A stretch of DNA of 64,000 nucleotides, taken from the NCBI RefSeq assembly GCF_027587205.1, contig NZ_JAPDOD010000031.1, forward strand, positions 1 through 64,000, in the 5' to 3' direction. A program made the position numbers and the translations under genes. Below are positions 1 to 11,126 of the stretch, one piece after another; position 1 is the stretch's first letter, and every line of letters starts with the position of its first letter. The stretch comes from Solirubrobacter ginsenosidimutans. Its GTDB lineage: Bacteria; Actinomycetota; Thermoleophilia; Solirubrobacterales; Solirubrobacteraceae. The notes beneath the pieces are model-generated. The model worked only from the letters and a program-made list of their open reading frames with translations, made no database searches and was not told the origin of the DNA.

Positions 1-1
1 C

Positions 2-925
2 GCGGCGTCCGGCGGCGGTGTCCTCGGCGGCGGTGCCGCCAACGGCGCGGGCTCTGCCGGCGGCGCTCTCAGCGGCGGCGCTGCCAGTGGCGCGGGATCG
101 GCCGCGGGCGGCGCTCTCGGCGGCGGCGCACCCGGCGCCGGTGTTCTCGGCGGTGGCGCGGGCTCCTCTGGCGCCGGTGTTCTCGGCGGCGCCGCCAGTG
201 GCACGGGCTCGGCCGGCGGCGCGGGTTCGGCCGGCGGCGCCTTTGGCGCAGGCGCAGGTTCTGCCGGTGGCGCGCTCGGCGGCGGTGCCGTGAGCGGCGC
301 GGGCTCGGCGGTTGCCGGTGGTGGAGTGGCGGTCGGCGGTGGCGGGTCGGCGCTGCTGGTCAAGATCGCGGTCGGGATCGCGCTCGTCGGCGGCGGCGCG
401 GCCGGTGGGGTTGCGGCGTCCGGCGGCGTCGCGGAGCCCGCCGGCGTCGAGGCCGCGGCGACGTTCGTCGCCGAGACCCCCACACCCACTCCGAGCGAGA
501 CGCCCACCCCAACGCCCACCGAGACGCCGACCGCGACTCCCACACCCACCGCGACCGCGACCGCCTCACCCACCCCGCACGGCGAGACGCATCACTCGCC
601 GACGGCCACACCCACGGCGACCTCGACGCCCGCCGCTACACCCCCACCCGCCTCGACCCCCGCCCCCACCCACACGGCCCAGCCCACCGCCACCGCGGCG
701 GCCACGAAACCGAAGTCCAAGCCCAAGCCGAAGCCGAAGCCGGAGAACGCGGTCCACGGCACGGTGAACGAGACGGTGCCGGCCGTCACCGGCGTCGTCG
801 ACGAGCCCGAGCCCACCGCGACAGCGGCCGCGCCCGCCACGACCGCCCCCGCGCAGAATCGCCAGCGCGGCAAGCGCCGGAATCGCGCGCCGGCGCAACC
901 CGCCGCGCCCGCCCCGACCCCCTAG
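2..925 (+). CDS. C-terminal part of a Gly/Ala-rich protein with one membrane span and a Pro/Thr-rich tail (5' end outside window)
   Basis: The reading frame is open from base 2 with no stop until TAG at 923-925, so the gene starts left of the window and an internal GTG at 290 should not be taken as its start. About 115 residues of Gly/Ala/Ser-rich sequence (GSAGGA, GGAL, GAGVLGG repeats) lead into a hydrophobic stretch (ALLVKIAVGIALVGGGAAGGV, about residues 117-137), then a TPTPSETPTPTPTET-type repeat, a Lys/Pro run (KPKSKPKPKPKP) and a basic end. This layout suggests a cytoplasmic N-terminal domain tethered to the membrane with an extended outer tail. In related bacteria such tails sit behind sigma-70-like domains, but that part is not in view, so the function is open. 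Confidence 0.6.
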   Translation, partial: AASGGGVLGGGAANGAGSAGGALSGGAASGAGSAAGGALGGGAPGAGVLGGGAGSSGAGVLGGAASGTGSAGGAGSAGGAFGAGAGSAGGALGGGAVSGAGSAVAGGGVAVGGGGSALLVKIAVGIALVGGGAAGGVAASGGVAEPAGVEAAATFVAETPTPTPSETPTPTPTETPTATPTPTATATASPTPHGETHHSPTATPTATSTPAATPPPASTPAPTHTAQPTATAAATKPKSKPKPKPKPENAVHGTVNETVPAVTGVVDEPEPTATAAAPATTAPAQNRQRGKRRNRAPAQPAAPAPTP

Positions 926-2070
926 GCGGTGGCGGGGCGGCGAACCTGGCGTGTCGTGCGGAGCACGAGGAACGCCGCCAGGCAGACGACGGACAGCGCG
1001 AGGTAGGCGACCTCGTCGCCCGCGGCCTGGCCGAGCCGCGCCCCACCGATGTCGCCGAGGCTCTGGCCCGTCGCCCACGTGAGGTTCATCAGCCCGAAGG
1101 CGAGGCCCTGCTCGAGCCCGACCGCGTCGGCACCGTCGCTCAACATCGACATCGACGGCGCCCAGAGCAGGCCGATCACCGGAGAGCCGATGACGATCAG
1201 GATGCCCAGCGTCACCGCGTCGGTCGGCCAGGGCAGCAGAGCGAACGTCACCGCGCCGCCGATCAGCCCGCCCAGGAGCGGAGCAAGCGGCCCGCGCCGG
1301 TCGCTGAAGCGGCCCGCCAGCGGCGAGACGATCGCCTCGAACGCCGCGCTCATCAGCCAGATCCCGCCGATCGCGGCCGTCGTGGCGCCGAGCTCGTCCA
1401 GGCGCAGCGGCCCGAGCACGCTCAAGGTCCCGAACAGCAGCCCGGGAACCGTGATCAGCAGCAGGCCGGTCTTGACCTGGCCGTTGCGCAGCGCGCCGCG
1501 CAGCCCGCGCAGGGACCCGTCGCCCAGCGGAGCGGCGGCCGGCGTGCGCAGCGTCCACAGCATCAGCCCGACGCCGACCAGCGCGATCGAGCAGAACACG
1601 AGCTCGAAGCCGAAGAGATCCGCCGCGACGCCGATCACCGGACCGAGCAGCGCGCCCGCGATCGCCGCGCCCATCGCGGAGCCGATCATCTCGCCGCGCT
1701 TCTCGCGCGGCGCGGCGCCGGCCAGCCAGGCCATCGCCCCCGCCCACGACGCGGCGCCGCCGACGCCCTGGATGAAGCGGGCGAGGTCGAGCAGCACGAT
1801 GTTGTCCACGAACGCGACGGCGATGCTCGAGAGCACCATCAGCGCCAGCCCGAGCAGGACGGTCGGGCGCACGCCGACGCGCGCCGCCAGGATCCCGCCC
1901 GGCAGACCACCCACGAACGTGCCGATCGGATACGCCGCCGCGAGGATGCCCGCGCCCGTCTTGGACAGACCGAACTCCTCCGTCAGATCGGGCAACAGTG
2001 GGGTGATCGCCGCGTAGAACGACGTGTCGACGAGGACGACCGCGGAGACGAGGAGCAGGAGCTTGCGCAT
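922..2070 (-). CDS. MFS transporter
   Basis: Major facilitator superfamily protein of 382 residues with about 12 hydrophobic segments; the first (KLLLLVSAVVLVDTSFYAA) follows the start directly. The loop between helices 2 and 3 carries the usual GILAARVGVRPTV signature. I start it at the ATG at 2068-2070; an in-frame extension of 37 residues upstream is polar, Trp/Pro-rich and unlike an MFS N-terminus. It is probably a proton-driven exporter of small molecules or drugs; the substrate cannot be read. It converges on the preceding gene and the two stop codons share the palindrome CTAG at 922-925. It is divergent from the ROK regulator, with 94 nt between them. Confidence 0.85.
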   Translation of the reverse strand: MRKLLLLVSAVVLVDTSFYAAITPLLPDLTEEFGLSKTGAGILAAAYPIGTFVGGLPGGILAARVGVRPTVLLGLALMVLSSIAVAFVDNIVLLDLARFIQGVGGAASWAGAMAWLAGAAPREKRGEMIGSAMGAAIAGALLGPVIGVAADLFGFELVFCSIALVGVGLMLWTLRTPAAAPLGDGSLRGLRGALRNGQVKTGLLLITVPGLLFGTLSVLGPLRLDELGATTAAIGGIWLMSAAFEAIVSPLAGRFSDRRGPLAPLLGGLIGGAVTFALLPWPTDAVTLGILIVIGSPVIGLLWAPSMSMLSDGADAVGLEQGLAFGLMNLTWATGQSLGDIGGARLGQAAGDEVAYLALSVVCLAAFLVLRTTRQVRRPATA

Positions 2071-2164
2071 TTGGACCCAGCCGATGCTAGGTGCAGCCCA
2101 TTCGGGCCACGAGGCGGCTAACCCCACAGACCAGGGTTCGATTCCGCGCCCGTAAGCTTCGGGC

Positions 2165-3325
2165 GTGGCCGTCGAGTTCAACGCGCGTCAGACCAATCGC
2201 CTGCGCGTGATCCAGGCGCTCTACCGGCACCCGCGCAGCAGCAGAAGCGCCGTCGCCGAGCTCACCGGACTCTCACGTCCGACCGTCTCGGCCTTCATGG
2301 AGGAGCTCGAGCGCGCGGGCATCGTGGAGGAGTTCGAGGACCCGACGCCCCGCCAGAGCGGCCGCCCGCCGGTGCTGATGGCGCTGGTGCCGCGCGCCGC
2401 GTTCGCGGTCGGCGTCGACATGGGCCACGAGCACCTCCGCGTGGCGACCTGCGATCTCTCCGGCGAGATCCTCAGCGACGAGTACACGGCGATCGACGTC
2501 GATCACGCGCCCCAGGCGAGCATGGACCTGGCGGCCGAGCTCGTGCAGCGGACGCTCGACGAAGCAGGCGTCGCCAAGGAGCATCTGATCGGCGTCGCGA
2601 TGGCGCTGGCGGCGCCGGTGGACGGAGAGACCGGGCACGTCTTCGCCGAGGGCATCCTGCCGTCGTGGGGCGGCGTCGAGCCCGCCGCGGAGATGTCGAG
2701 GCGGCTCGATCTGCCCGTGCACATCGAGAACGACGCGAACCTCGGCGCGCTCGGCGAGCATCGCTTCGGCGCCGGCAAGGGCGCCGACCAGATGGCGTAC
2801 GTCCGGCTGTCGGCGGGCATCGGGCTCGGCCTCGTCCTCTGCGGCAAGGCCTTCGGGGGCAACAACGGGATCGCGGGCGAGCTCGGCCACGTGCGCGTGT
2901 CGCGGGACGGGCCGATCTGCCGCTGCGGCAACCGCGGGTGCCTGGAGATGGTCGCCAGCCCCAGCGCGGTCGCGCGCCTGCTCGGCCCCGACGTCTCCGT
3001 CGCGCGCCTGCTGGAGCGGGCGACGAGCGGCGAGCGGGGCGCGATCCGCGCCGTCGCCGACGCGGGCGAGCTGATCGGCGAGGCGCTGGCCACGCTCGTC
3101 ACGCTGCTGAACCCGAAGCTGATCGTGGTCGGCGGCGATCTCGCCACCACCGGCGACGTCGTGCTCGACCCGATCCGCGCCGCGATCGCCCGCTATGGCA
3201 TCCCGCCCGCCGCGGAAGCGGTGCGCGTCGTCCCGGGCAAGCTCAAGGGCCGCGCCGAGGTGCTCGGCGCGGCCGCCCTGGTGCTGGACCAGTCCCCGGA
3301 GGCCCTGGCCCAGCGCCTCGACTGA
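2165..3325 (+). CDS. ROK-family transcriptional regulator, probable xylose-responsive repressor
   Basis: 386 residues from a GTG start. An N-terminal winged helix-turn-helix (about residues 10-65, with SRSAVAELTGLSRPTVSAF as the recognition region) is joined to a ROK sugar-kinase-like domain beginning at VGVDMGHEHLRVATCDL. The zinc site C-x-C-G-x-x-G-C-x-E (CRCGNRGCLE, near residue 255) and a GHVRV motif are present. ROK repressors bind a sugar ligand in the kinase-like domain and release DNA. The neighbouring convergent operon encodes a xylose-type ABC importer and xylose isomerase, so xylose or a xylose product is the likely ligand. Its stop TGA and the stop of the permease gene abut in TGATCA at 3323-3328. 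Confidence 0.85.
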   Translation: MAVEFNARQTNRLRVIQALYRHPRSSRSAVAELTGLSRPTVSAFMEELERAGIVEEFEDPTPRQSGRPPVLMALVPRAAFAVGVDMGHEHLRVATCDLSGEILSDEYTAIDVDHAPQASMDLAAELVQRTLDEAGVAKEHLIGVAMALAAPVDGETGHVFAEGILPSWGGVEPAAEMSRRLDLPVHIENDANLGALGEHRFGAGKGADQMAYVRLSAGIGLGLVLCGKAFGGNNGIAGELGHVRVSRDGPICRCGNRGCLEMVASPSAVARLLGPDVSVARLLERATSGERGAIRAVADAGELIGEALATLVTLLNPKLIVVGGDLATTGDVVLDPIRAAIARYGIPPAAEAVRVVPGKLKGRAEVLGAAALVLDQSPEALAQRLD

Positions 3326-4597
3326 TCATCTGCCCGTCGCCGCCGCCCTCCGGCGCGAGATGGCATCGACGCTCGCCGCGAGCAGGAGCACGAGCCCGTT
3401 GACGATGAACTGCACGCCCGACTTCTCGGTCACGAGCGGCAGCCCGTTGGCGATGATCGCCACGACCAGACCGCCGGTCACCGCGTCCGAGATCCGGCCG
3501 CGCCCACCGAACAGCGACGTGCCGCCGATCACCGCCGCGCCCACCGCGTACAGCAGCGTCTGCGCACCACCCGTGGTGGGCGAGACGGAGTTGTCACGCG
3601 AGGCCAGCAGGATGCCCGCCACGACCGCCAGCGTCGATCCGAGGATGAAGCAGTAGGTCTTGACCCCGGCGACGTTGATGCCCGCTCGCCGCGCCGCCTC
3701 CGCGTTACCGCCGACCGCGAACACGTGCCGCCCGAACCCGGTGCGGGTCAGCAGGAACGTCAGCGCCACGAACAGGACCGTGACGAGCGGGACCACCCAC
3801 GGCACGCCCTGGATGACGATCGGCGCGTTGGCCCGCTGGCGCTCCTGGTTGAGCAGGAAGACGGCCACGATCATCACGACCGCGAGCCCGATGACCTTCG
3901 CAGCCCACACCGATAGCGCCGCCGTCGGCAGGCCGGCGCGCCGCCGGCGCTGGATGGCCATGAATGTCGCGGCGGCGAACCCGCCGATGACGAGCGCAGC
4001 GAACAACCAGCCAATGCCGACCGGCATGTTCTTGTTCATGACATCGAGCACGGCGTTCGAGCGGATCGGGATCGTCCCGCCCTCGCCGATGATCAACAAC
4101 ATCGCGCCCTGCAATCCCAGGAAGTAGGCCAAGGAGACGACGAACGACGGGATGCCCAGGCGCGCGACGAGCAACGCGATCGTCCAGCCGATCGCCACGC
4201 CCGCGGCCAGCGCGGCGAGGATCGCGAGCGGCCACGCCCAGCCGTGCTCGGTCAGGGTGACACCGAGGATCGCGGCGCCGGTGCCGGCGGTGAAGCCGGC
4301 GGAGAGGTCGATCTCCCCCAGCAGCAAGACGAAGACCACGCCCATCGCGAGCACGGTGATCGCCGCGCCCTGGTTGATCAGGTTGGCGAAGTTGGTCTCG
4401 GTCAGGAACGAATCCGGTTGCAGGATGCCGAAGACGATGACCAGGACGATCGCCCCGATGACCGCGGGCAATGCGCCCAGATCGCCGCCCTTGACGCGTT
4501 CCCAGTAGCCGCCCGCGGCCTCGCGCAGGCCACTTTGGCCCGCGGCCTCCTCGAGCTCGAACTCCGAGACCGGGGGTTCGGCGAGGTGCGCGCTCAT
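3326..4597 (-). CDS. xylH: Sugar ABC transporter permease (XylH type)
   Basis: 423 residues. After a hydrophilic N-terminus of about 40 residues there are roughly ten hydrophobic segments, including AVIGAIVLVIVFGILQPDSF, a classic opening of the RbsC/XylH permease family, and the EIDLSAG motif (about residue 115) followed by AGINVAGVKTYCFILGS in the coupling region. It would form the membrane channel of a CUT2-type sugar importer, and the adjacent XylF-like and XylA proteins point to xylose. The ATG overlaps the stop of the ATPase gene by 4 nt (ATGA at 4594-4597), so the two are translationally coupled. It is the last gene of a four-gene operon. Confidence 0.88.
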   Translation of the reverse strand: MSAHLAEPPVSEFELEEAAGQSGLREAAGGYWERVKGGDLGALPAVIGAIVLVIVFGILQPDSFLTETNFANLINQGAAITVLAMGVVFVLLLGEIDLSAGFTAGTGAAILGVTLTEHGWAWPLAILAALAAGVAIGWTIALLVARLGIPSFVVSLAYFLGLQGAMLLIIGEGGTIPIRSNAVLDVMNKNMPVGIGWLFAALVIGGFAAATFMAIQRRRRAGLPTAALSVWAAKVIGLAVVMIVAVFLLNQERQRANAPIVIQGVPWVVPLVTVLFVALTFLLTRTGFGRHVFAVGGNAEAARRAGINVAGVKTYCFILGSTLAVVAGILLASRDNSVSPTTGGAQTLLYAVGAAVIGGTSLFGGRGRISDAVTGGLVVAIIANGLPLVTEKSGVQFIVNGLVLLLAASVDAISRRRAAATGR

Positions 4598-5364
4598 GCG
4601 GCCGCCGCCGCTTCCGGATGCAGCCCGAGATCGTCCGAGCGACCGGTGGTGATCAGCTCGACCACCTGCCGGTTGGTGACGTCCTTGGTCTGCACCTGCG
4701 CCACCATCCGCCCCAGGAACAGGCAGGCGATGTCATCGGCGACCTGGAAGACGTCGTTCATGTTGTGGGTGATCAGGACGACGCCGATGCCATTGTCCGC
4801 GAGGCGCCGGACCAGGTTCAGGACCTGCTCGGTCTGCGCCACGCCCAGCGCGGCGGTCGGCTCGTCGAGGATCACCAGCTTGGAGTTCCACAGCACCGCG
4901 CGGGCGATCGCCACGGTCTGGCGCTGACCGCCCGAGAGGCTCGAGACGCTCTGGCGCAGCGAGTGCAACGTCCGCACGGAGAGCGTCTTGAGCGTCGCGC
5001 CCGCCTGCTTCTCCATCTCGGTCTCGTTGAGCGTCCAGCCCGACTTCAGCTCGCGCCCGAGGAACATGTTGTTGACGACGTCGAGGTTGTCCGACAGCGC
5101 GAGGTCCTGATAGACGATCTCGATGCCGAGGGCGTTGGCGTCCTTCGGGCCGTGCACGGTGACCGGCTTGCCCTCGAAGGACATCTCGCCGTCGTCGAAC
5201 GCGTTGATCCCGGCGACCCCCTTGATCAGCGTGCTCTTGCCGGCGCCGTTGTCGCCCACCAGCGCGGTCACGCGACCGGGTGCGACGTCGAAGTCGACGT
5301 CATGGAGGACATGGACGGCGCCGAAGCTCTTGTTGACGCCCCGGAGCGAGAGGAGCGCGCTCAT
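4594..5364 (-). CDS. xylG: Sugar ABC transporter ATP-binding protein, single-domain (XylG/FrcA type)
   Basis: 256 residues with Walker A GDNGAGKST, signature LSGGQRQTVAIARA, Walker B LVILDEPTAALG and the switch His in LITHNMND. It energises the xylose-type importer. E. coli XylG and RbsA carry two fused ATPase domains (about 500 residues); here there is one, as in the FrcA subgroup, so two copies would pair in the complex. The reading frame continues upstream, but that part is only a shadow of xylF. The ATG at 5362-5364 sits on the xylF stop (TGATG, 1-nt overlap), which fixes the start. Confidence 0.88.
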   Translation of the reverse strand: MSALLSLRGVNKSFGAVHVLHDVDFDVAPGRVTALVGDNGAGKSTLIKGVAGINAFDDGEMSFEGKPVTVHGPKDANALGIEIVYQDLALSDNLDVVNNMFLGRELKSGWTLNETEMEKQAGATLKTLSVRTLHSLRQSVSSLSGGQRQTVAIARAVLWNSKLVILDEPTAALGVAQTEQVLNLVRRLADNGIGVVLITHNMNDVFQVADDIACLFLGRMVAQVQTKDVTNRQVVELITTGRSDDLGLHPEAAAAA

Positions 5365-6476
5365 CAACTGATGCCGTTGGCGGTGCAGGCGGCCTTGAGC
5401 GCGGCCGTGGTGCAGATCTTGGCGGAGGTCGTGAAGCCATCGTTGATGACGTCCTTCACGCTGTCCTTGAAGATCGCCTGCGGCTGCAGCAGCACGCTCT
5501 TGACCTGCTTGTGGGTCACGGTGTCCTCCACCGAGCCCGTGGCCTGCGCGGCCGCGCCGGCCTTGTCGCCCTTCACGAGCGCGATCGCGAGACTCGACGC
5601 CGCGTCGGCCTCCTTCTTGACGGCCTTGTAGACCGTCATGCACTGGGTACCGAGCAGCACGCGCTGCAGGCCCTCGTCGGTGGCGTCCTGACCAGTGGTC
5701 GGGATCGTCTTGGAGTCGCCGTTGCGGGCCAGCACCGCTGCCACCGCGCCGCCGAGGCCGTCGTTGGCGGAGTCCACGCCGACGAACTTGCCGTTGGCCT
5801 TCGTGAACATCTGCTCGAAGATCGTGCCGGCCTTGGTGTTGTCCCAGTCCGGCACGGACTGGTCAGCCGCGATCGTGTAACCCGCGGCCTTGATCGCCTT
5901 CTCGTAGCCCTGCTTGAACAGCGTGGCGTTGTTGTCGGTCGGCGAGCCGTTGAGCAGCGCCACCGGGCCCGAGTTGTTGCCGTTGGCCTGCATGCACTTC
6001 ACGAGGCCTTCGCCCTGCGCGGTCCCCACCGCCACGTTGTCGAAGGAGACGTAGTAGTCGGCGCCGCCGCCGAGCGTCAGGCGGTCGTAGTCGATGACCG
6101 GCACGCCCTGCGCGTGCGCCTTGGTGATCACCGCGGCCGCCGAAGGGCTGTCGAGGTTGACGATCAGGAGCGCGTTGACGCCCTCGTTGAGCATCTGGTC
6201 GGCGATCGTGGCGAACTTCGCCTTGTCGCCGTTGGCGTTCTGGATGTCCGCCTGGACCCCCGCCGCCTTGAACGCGTCGCCCAGGAACGGGCGGTCCGCG
6301 CCCTCCCAGCGGGCCGACGACTGGGTGTCGGGCAGGATGACGCCGACTTTCAGCTTGGCCGCGGGCGTGGCCGTGCCGGCCGCGCCCCCGCTGCTGGACG
6401 AGGAGTCGCTGCCACAGGCCGCGACTCCGAGCATGAGGGCGCCTGCCGCGCCGATGGCCATCACTCGCTTCAACAT
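5364..6476 (-). CDS. xylF: Xylose-type ABC transporter substrate-binding lipoprotein
   Basis: 370 residues. The N-terminus is a lipoprotein signal with lipobox LGVAAC (Cys21), followed by a Ser/Gly linker and a periplasmic-binding-protein fold of the ribose/xylose class: KVGVILPDTQSSARW, DQMLNEGVNALLIVNLDS, PVIDYDRL and TTGQDATDEGLQRVL. The YDRL and GQDA segments are typical of XylF. It would sit on the outer face of the membrane and deliver the sugar to XylH. Promoter-proximal xylA ends 44 nt upstream, with a GGAAGGA ribosome site in the gap. Several Cys residues remain in the mature part, with possible disulfides near the C-terminus. Confidence 0.9.
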   Translation of the reverse strand: MLKRVMAIGAAGALMLGVAACGSDSSSSSGGAAGTATPAAKLKVGVILPDTQSSARWEGADRPFLGDAFKAAGVQADIQNANGDKAKFATIADQMLNEGVNALLIVNLDSPSAAAVITKAHAQGVPVIDYDRLTLGGGADYYVSFDNVAVGTAQGEGLVKCMQANGNNSGPVALLNGSPTDNNATLFKQGYEKAIKAAGYTIAADQSVPDWDNTKAGTIFEQMFTKANGKFVGVDSANDGLGGAVAAVLARNGDSKTIPTTGQDATDEGLQRVLLGTQCMTVYKAVKKEADAASSLAIALVKGDKAGAAAQATGSVEDTVTHKQVKSVLLQPQAIFKDSVKDVINDGFTTSAKICTTAALKAACTANGIS

Positions 6477-6520
6477 TTCTGGTGAGTCCTTCCGATGATC
6501 CGGGGTGCCGCGCGCCGCCG

Positions 6521-7705
<1,185 letters not shown>

Positions 7706-7740
7706 CAACGTCTCCTCATGAACATGAAAGTCGTCGAGTG

Positions 7741-7768
7741 ACGCTACCGCCGTTTCCCGAAACTTCAA
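7741..7768 (-). promoter_or_regulatory. Candidate xylA promoter
   Basis: On the minus strand TTGAAG (7763-7768) is followed after 16 nt by TAGCGT (7741-7746), about 35 nt before the xylA start codon. The match to a -35/-10 pair is moderate, but the AT-rich island stands out in this GC-rich DNA and lies directly beside the palindrome at 7769-7790. Confidence 0.35.
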
Positions 7769-7790
7769 TGAGAATTTCGCAAATTTCTCA
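7769..7790. promoter_or_regulatory. Candidate operator of the xyl operon (ROK site)
   Basis: A 22-bp imperfect palindrome with outer arms TGAGAA and TTCTCA around an AT-rich core (TTTCGCAAAT). It lies immediately upstream of the candidate -35 box of xylA and is the most AT-rich spot in several kilobases. ROK repressors such as XylR bind AT-rich palindromes with TTT/AAA-type arms, so this is the natural candidate site for the regulator at 2165-3325. Confidence 0.45.
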
Positions 7791-7825
7791 CGATCGCCGG
7801 AACCTTATGGTTCTGCTGACGCGGC

Positions 7826-7842
7826 GTTAAGCAGGTTCTTAA

Positions 7843-7843
<1 letters not shown>
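7826..7843. terminator. Small hairpin at the end of pcrA
   Basis: Inverted repeat GTTAAG / CTTAAC with a 6-nt loop, touching the pcrA stop codon (7843-7845). A second short inverted repeat, GAACC-ttat-GGTTC, lies at 7800-7813. Both are weak stems without a T-run; they could terminate pcrA transcription or be regulatory sites upstream of xylA. Confidence 0.3.
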
Positions 7844-10032
<2,189 letters not shown>

Positions 10033-10091
10033 TTCGAACCACGCTAGCGCGCGGTCAGGACGCGTCCGCGCTCGGTAAGGTCGCCGCCCGC

Positions 10092-10979
10092 ATGGGATCG
10101 CTCACCGACGACATCCGCGCCGCGGCCGCGCGCGTCGCGCGAGAGGCGAGGAGCGTGCGGATCGCCGACGCGCGGATCGAGTCCTACGCGCGCGAGCTCC
10201 CGCCCGAGGCCCCGCCCACGCCGGACCTGCCGGACGCCGACGACGAGACCCGCGCCGCGTTCAGCCTCCAGCTCAACGCGATCAACTTCGGCAGCGGCTG
10301 GTTCCCCACGCTGAACAAGCCGCCCGGCCTCTCGGGGTTCAGGACGATCGAGCGCGGGCTGCGCACCCGCGGCCCATGGACCGCGAAGCAGCTCCGGGCC
10401 CTCACCCGCGAGGACGTCGCGCGTACCTTCGGCCAGGACCCCGAACACGAGCTGATGGGCCTCTTCGCCCTCCACCTCAACGCGCTGGGCACGAAGATCG
10501 ACGGGTCCTTCCAGGCCTTCGCCGCAGCCCACGACGGCGTCGAGCACCTCGCGACGACCCTCGCGCAGTGGGAGACCTGGCGGGACGTGAGCCCGTACCC
10601 GAGCGGCGACGTCCCACTCTTCAAGCGCGCGCAGATCGCCGCCGCCGACCTCGCCCTCGCGGGCTTGATCGCCCCAACGGGCCTGGAGCGGCTCACGCTC
10701 TTCGCCGACAACCTCGTGCCCCACGTTCTGCGGCTCGACGGCGTCCTCGAGTTCGACGACGACCTCAGGGCACGGATCGACGCCGGGGCCCTCCTCGCGC
10801 ACGGCTCACCGGAGGAGGTCGAGATCCGCGCCACCGCGCTGCACGCGGTCGAGCTTCTCGTCCACGCGCACCCACGCGCGACCACCGCGTCGGCGCTCGA
10901 CTGGGTGCTCTGGACGCGCGGCGGCGAGCCGCGCTACAAGGCGCACCCGAGACACCGCTCCCGGACCACGGCCTACTAG
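10092..10979 (+). CDS. Queuosine salvage protein, queuosine 5'-phosphate N-glycosylase (Qng1/DUF2419 family)
   Basis: 295 residues. The family hallmarks are visible: LNAINFGSGWFP (61-72), a Phe-Lys-Arg-Ala-Gln block (near 175), LFADNLVPHVLR (about 200-211), and a C-terminus DWVLWTRGGEPRYKAHPRHR ending in RTTAY. Proteins of this family release the base queuine from queuosine 5'-phosphate so that it can be put back into tRNA; a bacterial member from Sphaerobacter has been characterised. No other queuosine gene is seen here, so in this organism it may serve scavenging only. The ATG follows a short divergent intergenic region shared with pcrA; I see no clear ribosome site. Confidence 0.78.
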   Translation: MGSLTDDIRAAAARVAREARSVRIADARIESYARELPPEAPPTPDLPDADDETRAAFSLQLNAINFGSGWFPTLNKPPGLSGFRTIERGLRTRGPWTAKQLRALTREDVARTFGQDPEHELMGLFALHLNALGTKIDGSFQAFAAAHDGVEHLATTLAQWETWRDVSPYPSGDVPLFKRAQIAAADLALAGLIAPTGLERLTLFADNLVPHVLRLDGVLEFDDDLRARIDAGALLAHGSPEEVEIRATALHAVELLVHAHPRATTASALDWVLWTRGGEPRYKAHPRHRSRTTAY

Positions 10980-11020
10980 AAACCCGCACACCGGACGCGC
11001 GGCCTGTTGAGAGAGGTCAA

Positions 11021-11039
11021 CGGCGAAATCCTCTCGCCG
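11021..11039. terminator. Hairpin after the queuosine-salvage gene
   Basis: Inverted repeat CGGCGA / TCGCCG with a 7-nt loop, 42 nt after the stop codon. No T-run follows, so it may be a weak terminator. The 60 nt beyond it are AT-richer (a TTATCTATT run near 11057) and probably hold the promoter of the beta-helix gene. Confidence 0.3.
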
Positions 11040-11126
11040 AGCCCCAGATCCGACATTATCTATTCGTTGGTACATGGGTGCGCGGAGTAGGAACCCGCGC
11101 AGCGATCCCGAGGGGGGCTTAACGCT

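Noticed and set aside
18..293. 91-residue Ala/Pro/Arg-rich frame at the left edge
   Set aside because: It overlaps in another frame the Gly/Ala-rich frame that is open from the window edge and continues into the membrane span, which is far more protein-like.
2085..2155. tRNA-like T-arm motif (GGGTTCGATTCC) before the ROK gene
   Set aside because: Only the T-loop resembles a tRNA. The T-stem has two mismatches, no acceptor stem pairs with the 3' side and no anticodon arm folds, so it is not a tRNA gene.
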